Source: Prevotella sp. (lineage in GTDB: Bacteria > Bacteroidota > Bacteroidia > Bacteroidales > Bacteroidaceae). From it: a stretch of 64,000 bases of DNA. Made by a program: the position numbers and the translations under genes. Shown piece after piece: positions 24,421-31,193 of this stretch (position 1 is the first letter of the stretch; each line of letters begins with the position of its first letter). Location: the NCBI GenBank assembly GCA_017471465.1, contig JAFUTI010000005.1:1-64000 (forward strand), in the 5' to 3' direction. The notes under the pieces were generated by a model that was not told where the DNA came from, made no database searches, and was given only the letters and a program-made list of their open reading frames with translations.

Positions 24421-25491
24421 ATGATTAAGGAGATACAAATCATAAACTATAAGTCTATTGTAGACTTAACCCTTGAGTTAGGCCGTTTCAATGTAATCAT
24501 TGGAACAAACGGTTGTGGCAAGTCGAACATATTAGAGGCAATCACTGTCGCTTCAGCATCTCACCAACGCAAACTTGATACCGAGTTCTTGCTAAACAGA
24601 AATGTACGCGTGACAGAGCCTTTCTTTATGACGAATGCATTTGACGATGTTGAACAAAATGACGGGCACATGTATTATGTTGTCATTGGGAATGATGGGC
24701 AATATTATAACATTGGCTTTAACCTAATATATTATGAAAAGACAAAGACTTGGATAAATTTATTGGAAGGATCTGTCTTACGACCAAATAATGTGATGAA
24801 TCAGCAAGGGATGAATCCATTTGCTGCTGTCGTAGAGGAGTTTGCATCTTTCCTGTCATATCGTCCTGTTGAAAACTTGTTGCGTGAAATGAAAGACTCG
24901 CCTATCTATCCGCTTGGCATACGTGGAGAAGGCTTGATGCAATATCTAAAGACCATCAGTACAAATGAAGATTACAGAGAACTGTTCTTGAAAATTAACG
25001 AGGGGTTAAGGATGCTTGACTGGTTTGACGGTTTTAATATTCCTGATGGTTTGTTGTCGAATGAATACAAATTGTCTATTGGCGACAAATTCCTAAAAGA
25101 CTCTTTACACTATTTCGACCAACGAAGCACGAATGAAGGTTTTCTCTATCTGTTGTTCTTTTTGACACTTTTCAACAGCAAAGACACTCCACAGTTTTTC
25201 GCTGTTGATAATATTGAAACATCTTTTAATCCTGGACTATGTCAGAATCTTACCAAATATTTTGTCAAGACTACCAAGGAGAATGACAAACAGGTTATAC
25301 TGACCACTCATAATCCCTTTGTGCTTGACGGAATGGACTTGTCAGATGATGAAATCCGGCTGTTTGTCTGTCGGCGTGACATTGATGGGCATACGAAGAT
25401 TGAGCGTGTGAAATATCGTGAGGACAGGAAGATGTCGCTTTCAGAGTTATGGATGTCAGGTTTAATTGGCGCACTGCCCGATAATTTCTAA
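24421..25491 (+). CDS. AAA family ATPase (RloA/AriA-like)
   Basis: A 356-residue ATPase of the AAA_15/AAA_21 type, an SMC/OLD-like class. Walker A is GTNGCGKSN (K34), preceded by IKEIQIINYKSIVDLTLEL, typical of RecF/OLD-like ATPases. The Walker B region reads FFAVDNIETSFNP, and ILTTHNPFVLDGM carries the switch His. It has no nuclease domain of its own; the next gene provides a TOPRIM-like partner. This ATPase-plus-TOPRIM pairing resembles RloA-RloB and the AriA-AriB pair of PARIS anti-phage systems. It is probably the sensor or motor of the system. Start ATG is 2 bases after the methylase stop. Orthology to PARIS is not claimed. Confidence 0.85.
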   Translation: MIKEIQIINYKSIVDLTLELGRFNVIIGTNGCGKSNILEAITVASASHQRKLDTEFLLNRNVRVTEPFFMTNAFDDVEQNDGHMYYVVIGNDGQYYNIGFNLIYYEKTKTWINLLEGSVLRPNNVMNQQGMNPFAAVVEEFASFLSYRPVENLLREMKDSPIYPLGIRGEGLMQYLKTISTNEDYRELFLKINEGLRMLDWFDGFNIPDGLLSNEYKLSIGDKFLKDSLHYFDQRSTNEGFLYLLFFLTLFNSKDTPQFFAVDNIETSFNPGLCQNLTKYFVKTTKENDKQVILTTHNPFVLDGMDLSDDEIRLFVCRRDIDGHTKIERVKYREDRKMSLSELWMSGLIGALPDNF

Positions 25492-25496
25492 CTACT

Positions 25497-26147
25497 ATGA
25501 GCAAAAAGATAGGTATTGTAAGCGAAGGCGTTTCTGACTTCTGGGTGCTTCGCCATATTATCACAAGATATTTGAAAGATCAAGACCTGTGGGTATTACC
25601 ATTAAATCCCAAGCAAACCAAGGACGGCAAGCAGGATGGTCCTGGTGGCTGGGGATTGGTGATGAAGTATCTTGAAGATAAAGAGAAAAAGCTAATGGTC
25701 GAAGCACTAAAGGAAGATTTTGAATATATCGTAGTGCAGATTGATACTGATGTATGTGAAGAGTATGGTGTAAAGCATAATCTGACAGACATGGGCGTCT
25801 TTTGGCAGAACGTCTGCGACAATCTAAGCAATCGTCTGCCCGAAGAGTTCGACAGGAGCAAACTGATATTTGCTATCTGTATTGATGAAATAGAGTGTTG
25901 GCTGATACCATTTGTTGATGCTAACAGGAAAAATTGCGAAAGTACAAATCGGTGTGTCAACATCGTCAATAAGAACATCAAGGGTAAAGACCTCTTCATT
26001 GATGCAGACAACAAGAACAGCGATGGCGCAAAGAGTGCATACGATTATATCCTGAAACAAAAGAAGAAACCAAAGGACATCAAGGAGTGTTCTTTGCATA
26101 ACTATGGCTTTAAGAAATTCATTGAGCAACTTGACAAAATGGAGTGA
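25497..26147 (+). CDS. TOPRIM-like protein (RloB/AriB/DUF4276-like)
   Basis: A 216-residue protein with a TOPRIM-like layout: a Glu in the first strand (IGIVSEGVSDFWVL, E10), an acidic pair in a later strand (VVQIDTDVCEE, D83 and D85), and the motif CIDEIECWLIPF (E131/E133) seen in RloB and DUF4276 proteins. Such proteins are metal-dependent nucleases or toxin effectors, and in PARIS the TOPRIM partner cleaves tRNA. It begins 5 bases after the ATPase stop and ends 2 bases before the DUF262-HNH start, so the four genes are surely one operon. I infer that the ATPase restrains or triggers this protein. Exact family membership needs a profile search. Confidence 0.75.
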   Translation: MSKKIGIVSEGVSDFWVLRHIITRYLKDQDLWVLPLNPKQTKDGKQDGPGGWGLVMKYLEDKEKKLMVEALKEDFEYIVVQIDTDVCEEYGVKHNLTDMGVFWQNVCDNLSNRLPEEFDRSKLIFAICIDEIECWLIPFVDANRKNCESTNRCVNIVNKNIKGKDLFIDADNKNSDGAKSAYDYILKQKKKPKDIKECSLHNYGFKKFIEQLDKME

Positions 26148-26149
26148 CT

Positions 26150-27259
26150 ATGGATATTAATCAGCAAACAATTACGGTTCGTGACCTTGTGGATGGTTAT
26201 ATTAACGACCCAGATCACGGTGTGCGTGGATATGATGGACGTCTTGACATTCGCCCACCTTACCAAAGAGAGTTTCGTTATGACACGAAGCAGAAACAGG
26301 CTGTGGTTAATACGATTTTAAAAGGATTTCCACTTAATATCATGTATTGGAGTGTTGTAAATGAGAATCAGTTTGAAATGATTGACGGCCAACAACGCAC
26401 ACTTTCCATTTGTGAATACTTCACCCATGAGTTTAATATTGAAGACCCTGACCGTGGCATTCTGTATTTCAGTTCGCTTACTCCCGACGAACAACAGAAG
26501 TTCTTGGACTATAAACTGACGGTTTACTTCTGCACAGGTACTGACAAGGAGAAGCTTGATTGGTTCCGCGTCATCAACATTGCAGGTGAACGACTGCTTG
26601 ACCAAGAACTATTGAATGCTGTTTATGTCGGGCCTTTTGTTACTGATGCTCGAAGGCATTTCTCTAAGGACGGATGCCCAGCCTATAAGATGGCCGCAGA
26701 CTTATTAAACGGTGTGGCTCGCGAACAGGCTTATCTCCATACTGTTTTTCAATGGGCAGCTCGCCGCGAAGGAATTAAGGAGGTGAGCGAATACATGTCG
26801 AAGCATAAGGATGATGCCAATGCAAACCAACTTTGGGCCTATTTCTCGGCTATCGTAACTTGGGTGCGCTCTACCTTCATCAAGTATCGTAAAGAAATGA
26901 AAGGCTTGGATTGGGGTCTGCTCTATGACAACTACCACGATAATATCTACGACACTACAGCCTTGGAACAGCGTATTCACGACCTCATGGAAGACGATGA
27001 GATTATGAAGAAGTCGGGTATTTATAGCTACGTGCTCAGCGGTGACCTGCGCGACCTCAGTTTCCGCACCTTCGACAAGAAACAGAAGCGAGAAGCCTAC
27101 GAGCGTCAACAAGGCATCTGCCCACATTGCGGCAAGCACTTTGAACTGGAAGAAATGGAGGGCGACCATATCACTCCATGGGCAGAAGGTGGTGTAACGA
27201 CTGCCGAAAACTGTCAAATGCTGTGCAAGGATTGTAATAGGAAGAAAGGGGCAAGGTAA
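26150..27259 (+). CDS. DUF262 and HNH endonuclease domain protein
   Basis: A 369-residue nuclease. The N-terminal DUF262 (ParB/sulfiredoxin-like NTPase) has RPPYQREFRYD and the hallmark IDGQQRT (D79-T84). The C-terminus is a zinc-supported HNH nuclease: CPHC (C324, C327), GDHITPW (D339, H340), N354 and CKDCN (C359, C362). DUF262 plus HNH is the architecture of GmrSD-type IV restriction, BrxU and SspE, which cut foreign or modified DNA. Here the nuclease is a classical zinc HNH rather than DUF1524. Start ATG 26150 is preferred to the in-frame GTG at 26144, which overlaps the previous stop. With an EcoRI-type methylase in the operon it may be the restriction component. Confidence 0.88.
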   Translation: MDINQQTITVRDLVDGYINDPDHGVRGYDGRLDIRPPYQREFRYDTKQKQAVVNTILKGFPLNIMYWSVVNENQFEMIDGQQRTLSICEYFTHEFNIEDPDRGILYFSSLTPDEQQKFLDYKLTVYFCTGTDKEKLDWFRVINIAGERLLDQELLNAVYVGPFVTDARRHFSKDGCPAYKMAADLLNGVAREQAYLHTVFQWAARREGIKEVSEYMSKHKDDANANQLWAYFSAIVTWVRSTFIKYRKEMKGLDWGLLYDNYHDNIYDTTALEQRIHDLMEDDEIMKKSGIYSYVLSGDLRDLSFRTFDKKQKREAYERQQGICPHCGKHFELEEMEGDHITPWAEGGVTTAENCQMLCKDCNRKKGAR

Positions 27260-27261
27260 AT

Positions 27262-28089
27262 ATGGGACAATATGCTCACAACTTGGATAATTTAGAGGAA
27301 GAAATCTTTGAGATTATTCCTATGAGTTTTCTATCCTCACCTGTTTTTGAGAAAGAAATCCTAAAGAGCCAATATAGAGTACAATGGGGCATTCTAGTAG
27401 GTCTTGGATTTACTCTCAAAGAATCTCTTGAAGGGAAAGATGCTGTAACAAAGGTGAAGATAAAAAACATGTGTCGCTCACTAATTCAAGATGGAGCACC
27501 TTCAATTTATAAGTTTATATCATTTTTGGTTAAGTGTTACTGCGAGAATAATAATAAAAAGATAAATTTAAAAAAGATAAGGGCAACTCTATTATCTATT
27601 GGAGTCCTCAATACCCCTGAAATTGATATATATTCAGAAGATGCACCTTTCACAAATAATCTCACAATAGAAATAACAAAATGGAATGAAATAAAGGATG
27701 CTATTTATCGACTTGAAAATGAGTGTCGGTATGCAGAAACCACAATGGATTTTCAGAATTTAGGGAATTCTTGTCGCCATTTGCTTATAAAAGTTGCTCA
27801 AATGGTATATGATTCCCAAAAGCATAATAATATAACAGAATCAGGGGTGGAAATTGGAAAAAACGATGCTGAGGAGATGTTATCAAGCTATTTTGAATAT
27901 TCATTAAAAGGGAAGCATAATAAATATCTCAAAGCATATGCAAAAGCAACAAACGACCTTGCAAATAAACTCACACATGATATGAGTGCAACGAAGAAAG
28001 ATATGTTATTAGCCGTATCTGCAACTATCAATCTTATCTATATAGTAGGAACTATAGGAGACAAATTTAATCAAGGGAGTTTTGTGTAA
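27262..28089 (+). CDS. hypothetical helical protein of the defence-like island
   Basis: A 275-residue protein that I do not assign to a family, translated 2 bases after the DUF262-HNH gene. It is strongly AT-rich in codon use and predicted mostly helical by eye. The C-terminal 130 residues (RLENECRYAETTMDFQNLGNSCRHLL, then ANKLTHDMSATKKDMLLAVSATINLIYIVGTI) resemble a module I know from C-termini of bacterial defence-associated proteins, perhaps HEPN-like, but no R-x4-6-H motif is seen, so RNase activity is not claimed. Position makes it a likely accessory or regulatory part of the same system. Confidence 0.6.
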   Translation: MGQYAHNLDNLEEEIFEIIPMSFLSSPVFEKEILKSQYRVQWGILVGLGFTLKESLEGKDAVTKVKIKNMCRSLIQDGAPSIYKFISFLVKCYCENNNKKINLKKIRATLLSIGVLNTPEIDIYSEDAPFTNNLTIEITKWNEIKDAIYRLENECRYAETTMDFQNLGNSCRHLLIKVAQMVYDSQKHNNITESGVEIGKNDAEEMLSSYFEYSLKGKHNKYLKAYAKATNDLANKLTHDMSATKKDMLLAVSATINLIYIVGTIGDKFNQGSFV

Positions 28090-28124
28090 TTTAGCGTTAT
28101 ATAATATTTTTCTGAATTAGAAAT

Positions 28125-28757
28125 ATGGAATACGGAATAGTTTATCTTTTGACCAATCCTGTAATGCCAGGGCTCGTGAAGATTGGCATGACCACACAGG
28201 AAGACATAGAAAGGAGAATGAGGGAACTCTATACAACGGGCGTCCCTGTTCCCTTTGAGTGCCAGTTCGCTTGCAAGGTAAAGAAAACCGATTGCGCCAA
28301 GATTGAGAAAGCCCTGCACACGGCATTCGCTCCGCAGCGCATCAACGCCAACCGTGAGTTCTTCCGTATTCAGGTGGAGCAAGCCAAAGCCATTCTCGAA
28401 CTGTTCCACCACACCGACGTGACCGAGGAGGTGAGCGACGAAATAGAAAACGACCTGACCGACGACGACAAGGCCGCATCGGTAAAGGCTCAGATTCACC
28501 GCCCCCCACTCAACTTCTACGAAATGGGCATGCAGAAAGGCGACGTGCTGACGTGGAAAGACGACCCCACGATAACAGTCACGATTGTCTCGGAGCGAAA
28601 AATCTGCTATGAAGGGGAAGAGACTTCCATCAGCGCGCTCTCTGCCAAACTGAAAGGATACAGGGTGAAGCACATTGCCCCCGGCGCCCATTGGCTCTAT
28701 AAGGACAAACTACTCAGCGACATCTACGACGAAACATATCCGTTTGAAGAGATATAG
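28125..28757 (+). CDS. GIY-YIG nuclease family protein (T5orf172 type)
   Basis: A 210-residue protein with an N-terminal GIY-YIG domain of the T5orf172/MUG113 kind (GIVYLLTNPVMPGLVKIGMT, then ERRMRELYTTGVPVPFEC and IEKALHTAF, ending NREFFRI). An acidic linker follows (EEVSDEIENDLTDDDK). The C-terminal part (about 130-200, MGMQKGDVLTWKDDPTITV, ISALSAKLKG) resembles DUF4357, a frequent partner of this domain. It starts 35 bases after the hypothetical gene on the same strand, but its base composition is closer to the chromosome than to the island, so it may have a separate origin. Such proteins appear as stand-alone nucleases and as parts of mobile defence islands. Confidence 0.85.
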   Translation: MEYGIVYLLTNPVMPGLVKIGMTTQEDIERRMRELYTTGVPVPFECQFACKVKKTDCAKIEKALHTAFAPQRINANREFFRIQVEQAKAILELFHHTDVTEEVSDEIENDLTDDDKAASVKAQIHRPPLNFYEMGMQKGDVLTWKDDPTITVTIVSERKICYEGEETSISALSAKLKGYRVKHIAPGAHWLYKDKLLSDIYDETYPFEEI

Positions 28758-28817
28758 TAACATATAAGCAAGGAATCTATTTGTAACTAACGTAAACAGC
28801 ATCCGCGCTACCCCATC

Positions 28818-29056
28818 CTACCGACGGACGATGACGCTGCCGCTGGCCTGGTGGGTAGCCAGTATCAGCACCTCGGCAATCTGCACATGCTCAGGGGCAT
28901 TGGCAGCATAGACGGCCACGTCGGCAATATCGCCGGCTGTCAGGGGCTTGATGCCCTGATAGAGCTTGGCGGCGCGCTCGGTATGGCGAATTTCTTGGCG
29001 CAGCCAAGGCCGATGCCACTGGTGGTGCCTGTGATAAATACAGTTTTTTTCTTCAT
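28818..29056 (-). pseudogene. short-chain dehydrogenase (YdfG-like) reduced to its two ends
   Basis: From ATG 29056 the minus strand reads MKKKTVFITGTTSGIGLGCA and then KKFA, the Rossmann start with TGxxxGIG. It shifts frame directly into HTERAAKLYQGIKPLTAGDI and continues to VLILATHQASGSVIVRR, ending in TAG at 28818. That second part is the conserved C-terminus of YdfG-type NADP-dependent 3-hydroxy acid dehydrogenases. The middle (about 170 residues including the catalytic Ser-Tyr-Lys) is deleted and the frame is broken. The promoter is still intact (minus-strand -7 box 29097-29104), indicating a recent loss. It lies at the right border of the defence-like island. Confidence 0.8.
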
Positions 29057-29096
29057 ATCGACTTCGCTACAAATAAGTTATTACGAAAGGTTGCTG

Positions 29097-29104
29097 CAAA
29101 GATA
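29097..29104 (-). promoter_or_regulatory. -7 box of the dehydrogenase remnant
   Basis: TATCTTTG on the minus strand, about 40 bases upstream of the remnant's ATG; divergent from the metY promoter. Confidence 0.55.
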
Positions 29105-29147
29105 GTCTTTTTTTCATAATAACCTTGCGAAAAAAGAAAAAAAGTGG

Positions 29148-29155
29148 TACTTTTG
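29148..29155 (+). promoter_or_regulatory. -7 box of metY
   Basis: TACTTTTG followed by CACG, 27 bases before ATG 29183. Confidence 0.6.
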
Positions 29156-29182
29156 CACGCTGTAACAGAAACCGCAAAACAA

Positions 29183-30466
29183 ATGGAAAAGAAAATGAGG
29201 CCGGGTACGCTCTGCGTACAAGCTGGCTACAAGGCCAAGAACGGAGAACCGATAGAACTGCCCATCATCCAGTCGACGACGTTCAAGTACGACGACTCCG
29301 ACGAGATGGCAAAGTTGTTTGACTTAGAGAAGGAGGGCTACTTCTACACCCGCCTGCAAAACCCGACAAACGACGCCGTGGCTGCCAAAATTGCAGCCCT
29401 CGAAGGCGGCGTGGGCGCCGTGCTGACATCGTCGGGCCAGGCTGCCAACTTCTACGCCCTGTTCAACATCTGTCAGGCTGGCGACCACTTCGTCACCTCT
29501 AACGAGATTTACGGCGGCACCTACAACCTCTTCGGCGTGACGATGAAGAAGCTCGGCATCGAGTGCACCTTCGTGTCGCCCACCGCTACCGAGGAGGAGA
29601 TTCTGGCAGCCTTCCGCCCAAACACAAAGGCGCTCTTCGGCGAGACCATCACCAACCCCGGCTGCGCCGTGCTCGACATTGAGAAATTCGCACGCATCGC
29701 CCACAAGAACGGTGTGCCCCTGATCATCGACAACACCTTCCCCACCCCCGTCAACTGCCGTCCCTTCGAGTGGGGCGCCGACATCGTCACCCACTCTACC
29801 ACGAAATATATGGACGGTATGGCCACACAGGTAGGCGGAGCCGTTGTCGACAGCGGCAACTTCGACTGGCTTCAGCATGCCGAGAAGTTCCCCGGACTCT
29901 GCACCCCCGACGAGTCGTACCACGGACTGACGTATGTAAAAGCCTTCGGCAAGATGGGCTACACCACGAAGCTCGTCGCCCAGCTCATGCGCGACCTAGG
30001 CTCCATCCCCGCCCCGCAGAACTCGTTCCTGCTGAACCTCGGACTGCAGACGCTCCATCTACGTATGGCTCAGCACTGTAGCAACGCCCAGCGCGTAGCC
30101 GAGTTCCTGCACGACAGCCCGAAGGTGGCGTGGGTACACTACAGCGGTCTGAAGGACGACCCCTACCACGAACTGGCACAGAAATACCTGCCCAACGGTT
30201 CGTGCGGCGTCATCGCCTTTGGTCTGAAGGGCGATCGTGCAACGGCCATCAAGTGGATGGACTCATTGGAAATGATCAACATCGTTACTCACGTTGCCGA
30301 TGCCCGTACCTGTGTATTACACCCTGCCTCGCATACCCACCGCCAGCTCAGCGACGAGCAGCTGCGCGAGGCCGGTGTTGCCCCCGACCTCATCCGCCTC
30401 AGCGTCGGTATCGAGGACGTCGAAGATATTCTTGACGATATCAAACAGGCGCTGGAAAAGATATAG
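29183..30466 (+). CDS. metY: O-acetylhomoserine sulfhydrylase (aminocarboxypropyltransferase)
   Basis: A 427-residue PLP enzyme of the Cys/Met metabolism family that makes homocysteine (or methionine, or cysteine) from O-acetylhomoserine and sulfide. Signatures: RPGTLCVQAGY, YTRLQNPTNDAV, TSSGQAANFYALFNICQAGD, LIIDNTFPTPVNCRPFEWGA, the PLP Lys in THSTTKYMDG, and the C-terminal LSVGIEDVEDILDDI. The length and the ASGHxA-like THVADARTCVLHPASHTHRQ segment favour the MetY subgroup over cystathionine gamma-synthase. ATG 29183 is used because the promoter lies within the longer open frame; ATG 29195 is a close alternative. Monocistronic, with a hairpin 24 bases after the stop. Confidence 0.92.
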   Translation: MEKKMRPGTLCVQAGYKAKNGEPIELPIIQSTTFKYDDSDEMAKLFDLEKEGYFYTRLQNPTNDAVAAKIAALEGGVGAVLTSSGQAANFYALFNICQAGDHFVTSNEIYGGTYNLFGVTMKKLGIECTFVSPTATEEEILAAFRPNTKALFGETITNPGCAVLDIEKFARIAHKNGVPLIIDNTFPTPVNCRPFEWGADIVTHSTTKYMDGMATQVGGAVVDSGNFDWLQHAEKFPGLCTPDESYHGLTYVKAFGKMGYTTKLVAQLMRDLGSIPAPQNSFLLNLGLQTLHLRMAQHCSNAQRVAEFLHDSPKVAWVHYSGLKDDPYHELAQKYLPNGSCGVIAFGLKGDRATAIKWMDSLEMINIVTHVADARTCVLHPASHTHRQLSDEQLREAGVAPDLIRLSVGIEDVEDILDDIKQALEKI

Positions 30467-30489
30467 ACCTTCATTTACGCAAAGAGAAA

Positions 30490-30530
30490 CTGCCAGAATG
30501 TCGCGCTGTTATGACAATCTGGCAGTGTTT
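30490..30530 (+). terminator. hairpin after metY
   Basis: CTGCCAGAATGTC (30490-30502) and GACAATCTGGCAG (30513-30525) pair with one mismatch around a 10-base loop, followed by TGTTTTTA. It sits between metY and the sigma-54-like promoter and probably separates the two units. Confidence 0.6.
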
Positions 30531-30537
30531 TTATCAC

Positions 30538-30553
30538 TGGCACGCAACTTGCA
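30538..30553 (+). promoter_or_regulatory. sigma-54 (RpoN) -24/-12 promoter of the small heat-shock gene
   Basis: TGGCACGCAACTTGCA matches the TGGCACG-N4-TTGC(A/T) consensus exactly. Transcription would start near 30564, about 74 bases before the hsp20 start codon. No TAnnTTTG box is seen in this gap. Confidence 0.6.
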
Positions 30554-30637
30554 TTACCTACAGTGAAAGCCGCAAGGCAATCAAAGAAAACAAGAATGTT
30601 AAACCCTTTAAAACAATAGAATTAGGAGGTAATGATT

Positions 30638-31063
30638 ATGCTACCAGTAATGTTTAAGAACAGTTGGTTTCCCACAGTATTTGACGAGTTTCTGAACAGC
30701 GACGTCACGCCGAGCACCTGCACAACGACAGCACCGGCCGTCAATGTGAAGGAGGATGAGAAGGCTTATACGATGGAGGTGGCCGCCCCTGGCATCAAGA
30801 AAGAGTACTGCCGCGTGAGCCTCAACGAAGACGGCAACCTGTCGATAGCCATCGAGAACAAGATGGAGCACAAGGAGGAGGACAAGAAGCAGCACTACCT
30901 GCGCCGCGAGTTCTCGTACACGAACTACCAGCAGAACTACTCGCTGCCCGAGGACGTGGTGAAGGACAAGATTTCGGCTCGCGTCGAGAACGGCATCCTG
31001 ACCGTCACACTGCCGAAGCAGGAGAAAGAGGCAAAGGTCTCCAAGAGCATTGAAATATCATAA
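30638..31063 (+). CDS. small heat-shock protein, Hsp20/alpha-crystallin family
   Basis: A 141-residue ATP-independent chaperone. The alpha-crystallin domain spans about residues 35-135 (VNVKEDEKAYTMEVAAPGIKKE, SIAIENKMEHKEED, LRREFSYTNYQQNYSLPEDV, ARVENGILTVTLPK). The N-terminus (LPVMFKNSWFPTVFDEFLN) is typical, and the tail VSKSIEIS carries an I-x-I motif for oligomer contacts. An AGGAGG sequence at 30624-30629 lies 8 bases before ATG 30638, a strong ribosome site that is rare in this window, and decides this start over ATG 30632. Controlled by a sigma-54-type promoter and followed by a strong terminator, so it is an independent stress-induced unit. Confidence 0.93.
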   Translation: MLPVMFKNSWFPTVFDEFLNSDVTPSTCTTTAPAVNVKEDEKAYTMEVAAPGIKKEYCRVSLNEDGNLSIAIENKMEHKEEDKKQHYLRREFSYTNYQQNYSLPEDVVKDKISARVENGILTVTLPKQEKEAKVSKSIEIS

Positions 31064-31105
31064 CAGCAGGCACTTTTAACAAATTGCAAACTTTTTCTGA
31101 AAAAT

Positions 31106-31140
31106 ATCCGACAGTTTCCTTGGAAGCTGTCGGATTTTTT
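31106..31140 (+). terminator. intrinsic terminator of the hsp20 gene
   Basis: ATCCGACAG (31106-31114) and CTGTCGGAT pair perfectly around 12 bases and are followed by six T residues ending at 31140. Confidence 0.85.
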
Positions 31141-31142
31141 CT

Positions 31143-31150
31143 TATATTTG
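31143..31150 (+). promoter_or_regulatory. -7 box of gdhA
   Basis: TATATTTG followed by CACAG, directly after the hsp20 terminator and 43 bases before ATG 31194. Confidence 0.6.
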
Positions 31151-31193
31151 CACAGTCTAATAACAAAATGACACCTTATTCAATCAAAAGACT

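Noticed and set aside
27262..28089. Naming the unknown island protein a HEPN RNase
   Set aside because: The C-terminal region feels HEPN-like, but the R-x4-6-H catalytic motif is not visible.
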